This document shows positions 1 to 8,338 of a stretch of DNA of 64,000 nt, piece by piece (position 1 is the stretch's first letter; every line of letters begins with the position of its first letter). The notes under the pieces were generated by a model. The model was not told the DNA's origin and searched no databases. It was given only the letters and a program-made list of their open reading frames with translations. Source of the DNA: Bacteroidales bacterium (GTDB lineage Bacteria > Bacteroidota > Bacteroidia > Bacteroidales > Tenuifilaceae); assembly GCA_020636845.1 (NCBI GenBank), contig JACJXD010000003.1, positions 248,001 through 312,000 of the forward strand, in the 5' to 3' direction. The translations under genes were made by a program, and so were the position numbers.

Positions 1-938
1 TTCCGATCCGGTTGCCCAACAAACTTACTTTTGCCCGTTACCTTATTATCTTCATTATTATAATTGGAGTAGGTGTTCAAAAAGTAAATTTCTTTTGTAT
101 CTCCAAACGCCCCTTGCCAAATACCATTTATAACACGCAAAGGAGAATCGTCGGCAGGTGGTCTGTACCTAAATATTCGAATATTGTCAATAAAAGGGGC
201 AGATTCTTTTGCTAAAACGTCATCGCTTTTACCCAATTTTTCAATTACGTAAATTATTTCTCTTCCTAAAACTTCAGGGCAGCGGTCTTCAGAAAATTCA
301 AAGCCATAAGCGTCGTCGCTTAAGTTGTTTAGCCACTGTTTATATTTTTTTAGTAGCTCTCCGTTTTTTTTAATTTCTTTTATAACAAAATCATCTTCTA
401 TAAACAATACCTCAAACATAATACCCTCTCCTTTAATTTCGCTAAATCCATATCTTTTAAGTATTTCTACATAGTTGGCCCTGTCGAATGAATATTGTAA
501 CAAGGGAGGGGTATTTGCCTTTAAAAAGTTAATGGCAGCAGGGTACGCTTTCTCTAAAATCCTATTATTATTAATGGTCGCCAATAAAAATTGATTTTCT
601 AAAGGGATAAGACCCGAACGAGGTACATCGGACATAGATATTTGCTTCAAACTGTCCATGAAACTGATCCATTCAGTTTCATACTTTTTATCTGATTCAA
701 TTACTTTACAGAGGTTTTCTAGTATTAAAGTATATTCAGCAGGGTTATAGTTAAAAAAACTACGCTTAATACTATTTTCTATACTGCTATTTATGTCGGC
801 TCGTGTCTTAGAATCAATGTTATTCCAATAAGGAGAGAGGTATTCTATAGGATACTTGACTCCAGTATAAGGGTTTGTTTGCCCAATTACTTTCTCAATG
901 CTAAAAATTGCTATAAGTAAAAAAATGTATTTTCTCAT
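1..938 (-). CDS. Unrecognised secreted protein, 3' end missing
   Basis: An open frame runs from an ATG at 938 off the left edge of the window, giving at least 312 residues with no stop. The first residues (MRKYIFLLIAIFSIEKVIGQ) look like a signal peptide, so the product is probably exported to the periplasm or outer membrane. The middle is hydrophilic and rich in Asn, Glu and Lys. The last visible stretch (IWQGAFGD, then NKVTGKSKF) resembles the beta-barrel tail of some Bacteroidota secreted proteins that start with a 'W-x-G' strand, but I do not recognise the family. The codon pattern is consistent throughout and no frameshift is seen. A possible -7 element, TATATTTG, lies at 982-989 on the minus strand without a clear -33 box. 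Confidence 0.72.
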   Translation of the reverse strand, partial: MRKYIFLLIAIFSIEKVIGQTNPYTGVKYPIEYLSPYWNNIDSKTRADINSSIENSIKRSFFNYNPAEYTLILENLCKVIESDKKYETEWISFMDSLKQISMSDVPRSGLIPLENQFLLATINNNRILEKAYPAAINFLKANTPPLLQYSFDRANYVEILKRYGFSEIKGEGIMFEVLFIEDDFVIKEIKKNGELLKKYKQWLNNLSDDAYGFEFSEDRCPEVLGREIIYVIEKLGKSDDVLAKESAPFIDNIRIFRYRPPADDSPLRVINGIWQGAFGDTKEIYFLNTYSNYNNEDNKVTGKSKFVGQPDR

Positions 939-1055
939 AATCAACTACTGTTATCTATTAAAGGTTATTCTAATATTTATTCAAATATAACAAGTTTCTG
1001 TTCTATTCGGGTTTAAAAGAAAAGCTTTTGAATACAAGGTATATTATAGCAAGAA

Positions 1056-1078
1056 GAGCCGGATAACATATCCGGCTC
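1056..1078 (-). terminator. Hairpin downstream of the GH97 gene
   Basis: A perfect 10-bp stem (GAGCCGGATA / TATCCGGCTC) with a 3-base loop lies about 75 bases after the GH97 stop codon. The T-tract that follows on the minus strand is weak (TTCTTGC), so it may be a poor terminator or a stabilising 3' hairpin. Confidence 0.6.
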
Positions 1079-1151
1079 AACGTTAAACTCAACAATTTTT
1101 CTTTTCTATATCCAGTTTGACTAAACTTTTCGAAATATAGTAACTTACTAA

Positions 1152-3221
1152 TTACAGCGGAAACAGCGAAATTGCCGCGCCACCGCCCGGAGCCAACTTC
1201 AGGTTTAACTCCGTATTGCTATCAACCTCCATTTTCTTAATTTCGTAAGCCGTTGGATTTTTATTCCAGTCGGCATCGGGAGCATCGAGATATAAGGTGG
1301 CTGCATACTTTTTACCGGCATCAAGAAAATCTAACTTAACATTTAACTCCCTTGCATTTTCGTCGGTAACGGCACCAACAAACCAACGGTTTGTACCCCG
1401 CTCCTGGCGGGCAATGGTAACATAATCGCCAATTTCGCCATTTAGCACCTTTGTTTGCTCCCAATTAACACCTACATCGCGAATAAACTGAAAAGCAGGA
1501 TTATTCTCATAGTTCTCCGGCAAATCGGCAGCCATTTGAACCGGGCTGTAAATAACCACGTATAAAGCCAACTGCTGAGCCAGCGTAGTATTTACCTGAT
1601 TGTTCGGCTTATACGGTTTTAACTTTATGTCGAAAATGCCCGGGGTGAAATCAATTGGGCCAGCCAACATTCGGGTAAACGGCACAATGGTAAGATGCTC
1701 GGGAGGGTTACCCCCATCCGATGCCCATGCGTTATACTCCTGACCACGCAACCCTTCGCGCGAAATGGCATTAGGATATGTACGGCGTTCACCGGTAGCC
1801 ATAAATGGCTCGTGTGCGTCCACTGCAATTTTGTACTTCGCCGCAGTTTCCAACACATGCCTGTAATGGTTTACCATCCACTGTCCATGGTGATATTCAC
1901 CTTTAGGTATTATTTTTCCAACGTACCCCGTTTTAACAACATGTATTCCTAAACTACTCATTAAGGCGTAAGCGGTGTCCAACTGCTTTTCGTATGTTCT
2001 TGGAGCCGCCGATGTTTCGTGATGCATAATTAAGTCAACACCCTTTTTACGGCCATACGCAACAACTTCCTTCAAATTATAATCGGGATAAGGGGTTACA
2101 AAATCGAAAACACCCTCGCGGTCATCAAAACCAATCCAGTGCTCCCAACCGGTATTCCAACCTTCCACCAACAGTCCGTGAATGTTGTTCTTTGCAGCAA
2201 AATCGATGTAACGCTTTGCGTTTGCAGTTGTTGCGCCATGTTTGCCACTGGCAAGATCCCACGACGATTTGCCCAAGTGCATTTCCCACCAAATTCCAAC
2301 ATACTTTGTAGGCTTAAACCACGAAACATCGCCTAACTTGTTAGGTTCATTCAAGTTAAGAATCAACTTCGATTCTATTAAATCGCCCGCCCTTGTAGCA
2401 ATTTGTACTGTACGCCACGGAGAGGTAAACGGAGTTTGAGTTTTAACCTTAATTCCGGCACTATTCCCGACTAACTCGGTTTGCATTGCGTAGTTTGCCG
2501 TATCCACCTTCAGGGTTATACCTGCATAGTTTGTTACGGCAGCCTCATGAAAACTCAAATACACGCCATCGTCAGTTTTCATGGTAACCGGAGTGTTTAC
2601 AGCATTCTCCGGAATATAGGTTTGTGCAAGATCGGGATGATTACGCTTTTTGGTAGCATCTATTTTACTAAAACGGGTAGTGCTGTATAAATGCTCATAA
2701 ATATCCCAATCGCCAGGCCCCCACCAGCACATGTGATTGCCGGTTAAGTTAAACTGCGTATTCTCGTCGGTTATAATAACGCTATCCATGTTTTCCTGCT
2801 TAGGAAACTCGTAACGGAATCCTATTCCATCGTCGAAAGCCCTAAACACCACAGAAAAATGACGTTTCGGTTCGTTTTTCTCCGAAAGGAAAACTTTTAA
2901 CTCGTTATAGTGATTAGTAACATAGCGTTGCTCGCCCCAAGGCATCTCCCATTGCTCGTTGAACTCTCGGGTTCGAACGCTATCAACTTTTAAGTTTTTA
3001 CCAAGTGGTTCCATATTTTTAAATTCGAAACCAAGAGTGGAAGGCTTGATTAATTCCTTACCGTTAAAAGAAACGCTGTACGACGGTTGCTTTTCGCTTG
3101 TAAGGGCAAAATCCACCTTAATATTTCCAGAGGGCGATAAAACCGAATAGTTATCGTGCGATGAAGAACATGACGACAAAATCAGGCCTATCGCTAAGAA
3201 TTTAAACACTATCTGTTTCAT
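1152..3221 (-). CDS. GH97 family alpha-glucosidase, SusB-like lipoprotein
   Basis: This is a 689-residue glycoside hydrolase of family 97, which cleaves alpha-glucosidic bonds of starch-type oligosaccharides in the periplasm or at the membrane. A lipoprotein signal ends at Cys18 (LILSSC). An N-terminal beta-sandwich covers about residues 25-295, a (beta/alpha)8 barrel about 300-560, and a C-terminal beta domain the rest. Three glutamates, E402 (HHETS), E471 (DAHEP) and E495 (RGQEY), have exactly the spacing of E439, E508 and E532 of B. thetaiotaomicron SusB as I recall them. That points to the inverting alpha-glucosidase subgroup rather than the retaining galactosidase one. No susC/susD pair is nearby, so it is not part of a visible polysaccharide locus. 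It appears to be transcribed alone. Confidence 0.93.
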   Translation of the reverse strand: MKQIVFKFLAIGLILSSCSSSHDNYSVLSPSGNIKVDFALTSEKQPSYSVSFNGKELIKPSTLGFEFKNMEPLGKNLKVDSVRTREFNEQWEMPWGEQRYVTNHYNELKVFLSEKNEPKRHFSVVFRAFDDGIGFRYEFPKQENMDSVIITDENTQFNLTGNHMCWWGPGDWDIYEHLYSTTRFSKIDATKKRNHPDLAQTYIPENAVNTPVTMKTDDGVYLSFHEAAVTNYAGITLKVDTANYAMQTELVGNSAGIKVKTQTPFTSPWRTVQIATRAGDLIESKLILNLNEPNKLGDVSWFKPTKYVGIWWEMHLGKSSWDLASGKHGATTANAKRYIDFAAKNNIHGLLVEGWNTGWEHWIGFDDREGVFDFVTPYPDYNLKEVVAYGRKKGVDLIMHHETSAAPRTYEKQLDTAYALMSSLGIHVVKTGYVGKIIPKGEYHHGQWMVNHYRHVLETAAKYKIAVDAHEPFMATGERRTYPNAISREGLRGQEYNAWASDGGNPPEHLTIVPFTRMLAGPIDFTPGIFDIKLKPYKPNNQVNTTLAQQLALYVVIYSPVQMAADLPENYENNPAFQFIRDVGVNWEQTKVLNGEIGDYVTIARQERGTNRWFVGAVTDENARELNVKLDFLDAGKKYAATLYLDAPDADWNKNPTAYEIKKMEVDSNTELNLKLAPGGGAAISLFPL

Positions 3222-3290
3222 TATGTAAATATTAGTTGATTAAAACGCTATGGTTAGCATCAGAAAAATAGACAATTAAAATATAAATTG

Positions 3291-3331
3291 AAAAAAAACT
3301 TTCCCAACATTCTATACAGAATATCAGGAAA
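3291..3331 (-). terminator. Terminator of the hydrogenase operon
   Basis: On the minus strand an outer stem (TTTCC/GGAAA) encloses an inner stem (ATTCT/AGAAT) and is followed by a run of eight T. It lies just after the group B hydrogenase stop codon and before the GH97 gene, so it separates the two units. Confidence 0.65.
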
Positions 3332-3370
3332 GCTATCAACCTAACTCACAAGAGCAAAATTTATACTATT

Positions 3371-4783
3371 TTACTTTTTACCATTTTTTATTTGCCGTGT
3401 TGCTACCTTGGGATTGGTTATTACATTGCAACCTCCAACACACCCCCCTTCGCAGCACATTACCTCAACATAATTTGCCTCAGGATTTTTTACAAAAGAC
3501 TTTAGTAAGCGAATAGAAGTTTTATCGATTCCATTTACCTGCGTATCGTTCAAATTACTGGAATTTAATGCTACCCGTAAAGCATTGGTTACACCTCCGC
3601 TTATTGCAAATTCCCGTGCCTCCGCTATCGGAGGTTCGCTTATTGTTTCGGATTCGATATTGTTCAAATCAATTCCGGCAGCAACCAACCACGCACCGTA
3701 TTCCTCGAAACTCAAAACATAATCGACATTCGCATCGTCCATTGCCTCTCGTTTTTTAGCCGAGCAAGGGCTAACAAAAACAGTACAGGCATCGGGGAAA
3801 AGTTCGCGAGCCTTTACCGCGCTATAGTGCATAGGCGTTGCCGTTTTCGATACAAAAGGTTTTAATTCCTGCAAATGTTTATCCACAAGCATTGTGTAGG
3901 AAGGGCAACAGCTGGAAGTTAAAAACTTCTCGCCAGCATTTAGACTCTCCTTCAACTCTTCGGCCTCAAGTCGGGCTGTTTCCTCTGCTCCGTAAGCAAC
4001 TTCATAAACCTGACTAAATCCCAGCATTTTAAAACTGTGTATAATTCGACCCAAATCGCCTCCAAATTGACCTGCTAAAGCCGGCGCAACTAAAGCAACC
4101 AAAGGCTTTCCGCTTTTTTTTGTTCGAAAAATATCAACTAAATGCGATTTTTCCACAATTGCTCCAAAAGGACACGCCGACAAACATTTCCCGCAATAAA
4201 TGCACTTACTGCTATCGATATATTCCACTCCATCCTCATCGCGGCTAATGGCGTTTACAGGACAGGCCTCCTCGCAAGGAATGGGAATGTAAACAATTGC
4301 ATGAAATGGACACACTTTCATACACTGCCCACAGTTTACACAAATGTTATGGTCGATTTTGGCCTTTCCGTCCACTATTTTAATTGCCTCCTTCGGGCAG
4401 TTAACCATACAAGGTCTGCCTACACACCCCCGACACATATTAGATACCATATAGTTGATTTTTAGGCAAGAAGAACATGCCTCGTCAACTACTGTTAGAA
4501 TTTTGTCCGATTGAACTTCGCCGTTAAACGCCTTACGTGCATAATCGGATAGCGGGATTAGCTCATCAACCTCATCGCGGCTACTAAATCCAAGCATTCC
4601 CATCAACTTGTACTTCAACACCGCGCGATCCTTATATATACAACACCTGATAGAACTTTCGTTTTTAGGACGCATTTCTAGTGGAATTCTATCCACATCA
4701 GCCAAATTATCTTCGATAAGTAACTTTATGAAATGAGTTAAAAGATCCCGCCTAATAAGCATGGCATTATTTGTTACGGCCAT
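3371..4783 (-). CDS. [FeFe]-hydrogenase, group B type
   Basis: This 470-residue iron-only hydrogenase would interconvert protons, electrons and H2 in the cytoplasm. The N-terminal half carries ferredoxin-type clusters: C117/120/125/129, C148/151/154/158 and C194/197/200/204, with extra cysteines at 103, 106, 170 and 174. The H-cluster domain follows: L1 SCCPSY (C292 and C293), L2 SPCSAKK (C340), L3 MCCEGGC (C444 and C448). Both L1 cysteines are kept, so the proton-transfer cysteine is present, as expected of a catalytic enzyme. L2 reads SPC instead of the group A MPC, which fits group B. Physiological partners of group B enzymes are poorly known. It ends a tight operon with a [2Fe-2S] protein 15 bases upstream. 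HydE/F/G maturases are not in the window. Confidence 0.88.
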   Translation of the reverse strand: MAVTNNAMLIRRDLLTHFIKLLIEDNLADVDRIPLEMRPKNESSIRCCIYKDRAVLKYKLMGMLGFSSRDEVDELIPLSDYARKAFNGEVQSDKILTVVDEACSSCLKINYMVSNMCRGCVGRPCMVNCPKEAIKIVDGKAKIDHNICVNCGQCMKVCPFHAIVYIPIPCEEACPVNAISRDEDGVEYIDSSKCIYCGKCLSACPFGAIVEKSHLVDIFRTKKSGKPLVALVAPALAGQFGGDLGRIIHSFKMLGFSQVYEVAYGAEETARLEAEELKESLNAGEKFLTSSCCPSYTMLVDKHLQELKPFVSKTATPMHYSAVKARELFPDACTVFVSPCSAKKREAMDDANVDYVLSFEEYGAWLVAAGIDLNNIESETISEPPIAEAREFAISGGVTNALRVALNSSNLNDTQVNGIDKTSIRLLKSFVKNPEANYVEVMCCEGGCVGGCNVITNPKVATRQIKNGKK

Positions 4784-4798
4784 ATCTACCTCTCTTTT

Positions 4799-5059
4799 CT
4801 ATTTTTTTTCTAATTCTACTCTAATTTCCTGTATCAACTTTTTTACCGTGGCTTGCTCTATTTTTCTACCATTAACAACAGCAAAGGGAGGCTTTCCATT
4901 ATCAACTTCGTTGCAAAAGTTTAAGCATGGTGCTCCTTTCAAATCCACTTTACCCTGCAAATCCAATGGCAATAATTCGCCTAAAAGTTGTAAATCGGAA
5001 CCGCCCATTAAGTGGCAAAGGGTTCCGTAGCAAACTAATACTTCAACCTTTTTTTCCAT
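4799..5059 (-). CDS. Thioredoxin-like [2Fe-2S] ferredoxin (NuoE/HydC-like)
   Basis: This small protein of about 86 residues has the thioredoxin-fold [2Fe-2S] pattern: C-x4-C (CYGTLC) near the N-terminus and C-x3-C (CLNFC) about 35 residues later. Such domains carry electrons in NuoE and in HydC of bifurcating hydrogenases. I chose the ATG at 5059 because it places the first cysteine 10 residues in, as in the paralogue at 7974-8231, and avoids most of the overlap with the upstream gene. An ATG at 5089 is also possible. Its position directly before the group B hydrogenase suggests it is an electron partner of that enzyme. No NuoF/HydB flavoprotein is present here, so a full bifurcating complex is not encoded. 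Confidence 0.83.
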   Translation of the reverse strand: MEKKVEVLVCYGTLCHLMGGSDLQLLGELLPLDLQGKVDLKGAPCLNFCNEVDNGKPPFAVVNGRKIEQATVKKLIQEIRVELEKK

Positions 5060-5066
5060 TTCAGTA

Positions 5067-6248
5067 TTATATAAATTGAATTTCGACATCTTTTAAAAAC
5101 TTATCTTCAAGGAGATTGGCTATTTTGTGCATTACATTTCGCCGAATTTCCAACTCAACCGGTAATGTAGGATCCTGATGCGCTATATTGATTTTTGTAC
5201 CTACCAAAAGAAGTATTTCGTCCGACTCCATCATATACTTCACAATTTCGACTGCAGGACCGCTCCCGTAAACTTCCGTTCCATGCAACTTTTCCAATAT
5301 TTCGGCCACTTTCCCAATTGTTAGTATTCCTTCCGTTACTAAATCGAATCCCTTCATTTTTGATTTCGGAGGTAGCCCTGAATTGTCCAAGGTCATTCCT
5401 ACCTCAATTCCAACATTTAATTCGCGGGAAATTATTAGTGATGTTGTGCCCCCGCAAATAATTTTTTTACCATTGAACGACTTAGCCATCTGTGCCAACT
5501 GCTTATCGCGACTTTCGTTATAAGGAGGCCCGGAGCATATTAGCAACCTGCGAGGACTGCGAAAATGAATTACAGCACAGGTAATATCGTCCTGAGGTTT
5601 ATAAATATCGTTTTCGTTAGCTTTTCGAATTACCTTTCGGGACAGTTCATGTGCCGATATTTCGTTATCTTCCTTTATTTGCTCGCTTAAAAATCGATTC
5701 AACGAATCGCATCCAAAACCAAACGGCATTTGCGTTGTTCCAATTCCCGATTGCGTAACACCATCCGACACCATTACAATTCGATCGTCCATTTCCAAGG
5801 TAAACTGCGAAAAAAGCATTTTTCTTTCCGAACCATCGTTTAAGCTAATGCTCAAATCTTTTTTAGGAATATCGAGAAGTTTACCTTTCCGAAACAGAAT
5901 AAAAGCAGGATTATCAAACTCTATAATCTGAGTTTCGCCTCCGTTATCAATATCAACAATGGTAAATGTTGCATAGCTAATTTGCCTGCGACTGTCGATT
6001 GGCAACGTACTCATTATTGTTTTAGCAGATCTTTCGATAGGCTGTTTTTCTACCGTAAAATTCATAGCCATCGATGCGGTAAGAGTTGCTAAAACATTAG
6101 CCTTTATACCACTTCCTAACCCATCGGAAACAGTAATAATGGTGCGCTGCTCGTCCTTTACCTTCCGGGATAAGACCACATCGCCACAAACATTATTCCC
6201 GGATTTGGAAAGTTGAGAACTGTTAACATCAATATGAAAAGGTTTCAT
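5067..6248 (-). CDS. SpoIIE-type PP2C phosphatase of the hydrogenase operon
   Basis: The first 230 residues or so form a SpoIIE/PP2C-like Ser/Thr phosphatase. Metal-binding aspartates are visible at D42 (VSDGLGSG), D172 (VSDGVTQSG) and D220/D221 (QDDITC). Such phosphatases usually dephosphorylate anti-sigma antagonists or similar regulators. Residues from about 231 to 393 form an extra C-terminal region with CSGPP and CGGTTS motifs that I cannot assign. The gene overlaps the end of the sensory hydrogenase by 20 bases, so the two are translationally coupled. The same pairing of a group C hydrogenase with a SpoIIE phosphatase is known from fermentative bacteria. The inferred role is output of the H2 or redox sensor. 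No partner kinase or antagonist is encoded nearby. Confidence 0.85.
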   Translation of the reverse strand: MKPFHIDVNSSQLSKSGNNVCGDVVLSRKVKDEQRTIITVSDGLGSGIKANVLATLTASMAMNFTVEKQPIERSAKTIMSTLPIDSRRQISYATFTIVDIDNGGETQIIEFDNPAFILFRKGKLLDIPKKDLSISLNDGSERKMLFSQFTLEMDDRIVMVSDGVTQSGIGTTQMPFGFGCDSLNRFLSEQIKEDNEISAHELSRKVIRKANENDIYKPQDDITCAVIHFRSPRRLLICSGPPYNESRDKQLAQMAKSFNGKKIICGGTTSLIISRELNVGIEVGMTLDNSGLPPKSKMKGFDLVTEGILTIGKVAEILEKLHGTEVYGSGPAVEIVKYMMESDEILLLVGTKINIAHQDPTLPVELEIRRNVMHKIANLLEDKFLKDVEIQFI

Positions 6249-7977
6249 CTTCTCCAGATTGATTTTCCTTAAATAGTTCCATAATAGAATTCAGCATGGT
6301 TTCCGTTCGCGAAGCATTTTCGCCAAGCAAGTATGCAATTTGCTGAACCGTTTCAAGATTTTCTGTTATTACGGATTTTGTTCTACCAACAATCTCTTCA
6401 CTACGAACCAAGGGATTATTCAAATCGCGAATAATTGCGCCAACAATTTTATGCGGCTGAATTGTAAATATGGAAACCTTTAGAATATGCCCATTGTACT
6501 TAACATCCTTATCCAACAAATCGGTTCCTGTGCTAAGCACCGTACTGAACAACTTATAAAATGGTAATATTTTTTGAATATTGGCACCGGCCATACCGGG
6601 ATTTGCATCGTAAATACTTTGTATTTCGCTTCCAAGCATTTTGGTTACGTTCTGGTTGCACTCAACAATTTTCAAATTATCGTCAACTATTATTACCCCG
6701 CTTGGCATTCGCTGGAGCAACACCGTTGCTTTATCGTGCGCAACTCTCCGCATGTACGACACACACATATTGCTTTCCGCTTTCCCATCGAGCATTGCTG
6801 CCGCAAACGCCCTACAACTATCGTAACCGCAACCGCCACAATTTAACTCGTCTGCCGGAGATTGTTTTCCAACCGCCCTCAAAGCGCCGTCAATTTCCGA
6901 ATCGGAATACTCCTTTGAACTTGCCTTCACCTCATACTGTTGCGAAGCACTAATCTTTATACCAGAAGTTAACTCTTTCCCCACGCCAACCTGTACCTGT
7001 TTTCTGCCAGTAAGTTCCAAAACCTGATTTTGTCGCTGAGCCAGCGATTCATTGCTCCTTAAACTCGGACCATTTATACATCCTCCAGGGCAAGCCAATA
7101 ACTCTATAAAAATTTTTGAGGTGGGATTCCATTGTGGAATGTTCTGGAGCACCTGTTTTACAGCATCGAGCCCAGAAAACGACATAAACCTTACATCGTT
7201 TAACGAACGGTCCTTATTCACCCCTTCTATCATGCCGCCTTCAACAGGATAAATTGCACCTGAAACGGCAACAACCGGTTCGAAGCATAACTTTTCCTTA
7301 ACTTGTTTATCTACGTCAATGCCCTCCTCGTCCAACCATTGTTGCAACTCCTGAAATGTTATGGAAGCCGAAACCAACTCCTGATTTCTATCCGATTCTC
7401 TTTTTTTTGCAATACAGGGTCCCGCAAAAACCACCTTTACTTCATCCTTATAGTACTCCTTTAAATACTTTGCATGAGCGAGCATAGGAGAAAAAACCGA
7501 TAATATTAGCGATGCACTTCCCGGATAATACTTATTGATTAAATCGACCACTACCGGACATGCCGACGAGACTATAACGCCCGGTTTATTAGAACTTAAA
7601 TATTGTCGTGTATATCTATTTACCATTTCCGCTCCAAGGGCGGTTTCGGAAATTGAATAAAAACCTAACTTTTTTAAAGCGGCAATAACCGCTTCCGACG
7701 ATTTACCCTTAAAGGCATTAACCCACGACGGAGCTAAAGACAAAACAACCTTTTTGCCATTGCTAATAAGATACTTTGCAACATCGACATCGGAACGAAC
7801 TCTTTTTGCCTTTGCAGGACACACCTCAACACATTTCCCACACGCAATACATAGTTCATCGATAACGGAAGCACAATTGTTGGTAATTTTAATCGCCTTT
7901 ACAGGACAATTTCTTACACATTTATAGCAATCCTGACAATCGTTGCTTTCGGTATAAATAACCTGCGATATATTCAT
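6229..7977 (-). CDS. hydS: Group C (sensory) [FeFe]-hydrogenase with PAS domain
   Basis: This 582-residue protein begins with two [4Fe-4S] motifs (C14/17/20/24 and C43/46/49/53). An H-cluster domain follows: L1 SSACP (C140), L2 GPCIAKK (C188), L3 ACPGGC (C296 and C300). In L1 an alanine (A139) replaces the proton-shuttle cysteine of catalytic enzymes, a hallmark of group C sensory hydrogenases. Next comes a further [4Fe-4S] domain (C380/383/388/405), then a PAS domain (about 422-515) and a C-terminal helical segment (about 525-570) that could form a coiled coil. Members of this group are thought to sense H2 or redox state and pass the signal through PAS. It overlaps the upstream [2Fe-2S] gene by 4 bases and the downstream phosphatase by 20. 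Confidence 0.9.
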   Translation of the reverse strand: MNISQVIYTESNDCQDCYKCVRNCPVKAIKITNNCASVIDELCIACGKCVEVCPAKAKRVRSDVDVAKYLISNGKKVVLSLAPSWVNAFKGKSSEAVIAALKKLGFYSISETALGAEMVNRYTRQYLSSNKPGVIVSSACPVVVDLINKYYPGSASLILSVFSPMLAHAKYLKEYYKDEVKVVFAGPCIAKKRESDRNQELVSASITFQELQQWLDEEGIDVDKQVKEKLCFEPVVAVSGAIYPVEGGMIEGVNKDRSLNDVRFMSFSGLDAVKQVLQNIPQWNPTSKIFIELLACPGGCINGPSLRSNESLAQRQNQVLELTGRKQVQVGVGKELTSGIKISASQQYEVKASSKEYSDSEIDGALRAVGKQSPADELNCGGCGYDSCRAFAAAMLDGKAESNMCVSYMRRVAHDKATVLLQRMPSGVIIVDDNLKIVECNQNVTKMLGSEIQSIYDANPGMAGANIQKILPFYKLFSTVLSTGTDLLDKDVKYNGHILKVSIFTIQPHKIVGAIIRDLNNPLVRSEEIVGRTKSVITENLETVQQIAYLLGENASRTETMLNSIMELFKENQSGEDETFSY

Positions 7978-8231
7978 GACCGTGGTTTAAAAACCTGATT
8001 TAAAATAGAAACTATATTATGAGGAGTAACCGCTTCGTATTTTGTTTCGTCAATCCACACAATAGGACCTTTATTACACGACTCCGAACATAACCTCCCT
8101 CTAAAAAACACCTTATCTCCGAGGTTATTATCCTTAATGTATTGCTTTATCACTTCCAGTGTTTCCCTATTCCCCCTTGAGAAACATGAACTTCCAAGGC
8201 AAATAACAATTTGAATTTTCTGAGTTTCCAT
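7974..8231 (-). CDS. Thioredoxin-like [2Fe-2S] ferredoxin
   Basis: An 85-residue paralogue of the protein at 4799-5059. It has C-x4-C (CLGSSC) at residues 11-16 and C-x3-C (CSESC) about 30 residues later, the ligand set of NuoE-like thioredoxin-fold [2Fe-2S] proteins. It is the first gene of the operon and its stop overlaps the start of the sensory hydrogenase (ATGA). That suggests it delivers or accepts electrons from the sensor. A promoter candidate lies 47-79 bases upstream. Confidence 0.84.
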   Translation of the reverse strand: METQKIQIVICLGSSCFSRGNRETLEVIKQYIKDNNLGDKVFFRGRLCSESCNKGPIVWIDETKYEAVTPHNIVSILNQVFKPRS

Positions 8232-8277
8232 ATTTATACAGATAAAGATAATTTAATAAACTCAAGCACCACTAGCA

Positions 8278-8310
8278 CAAACATACCTATTTTATACGAA
8301 AATAAGCAAA
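8278..8310 (-). promoter_or_regulatory. Candidate promoter of the hydrogenase operon
   Basis: On the minus strand a -7 element TATGTTTG (8278-8285) and a TTTG box (8307-8310) are separated by 21 bases. The pattern fits the Bacteroidota primary sigma factor except that the spacer is 2 bases longer than the usual 19. It lies in the 107-base gap between the rex-like gene and the first operon gene. No clear Rex-type palindrome is visible here. Confidence 0.4.
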
Positions 8311-8338
8311 TTAGAAAAGCAAATCAATCCCTATGCTA

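Noticed and set aside
12..215. 67-codon plus-strand frame at the left edge
   Set aside because: It is antisense to a longer open frame on the minus strand (1-938) that has a signal peptide and steady codon use.
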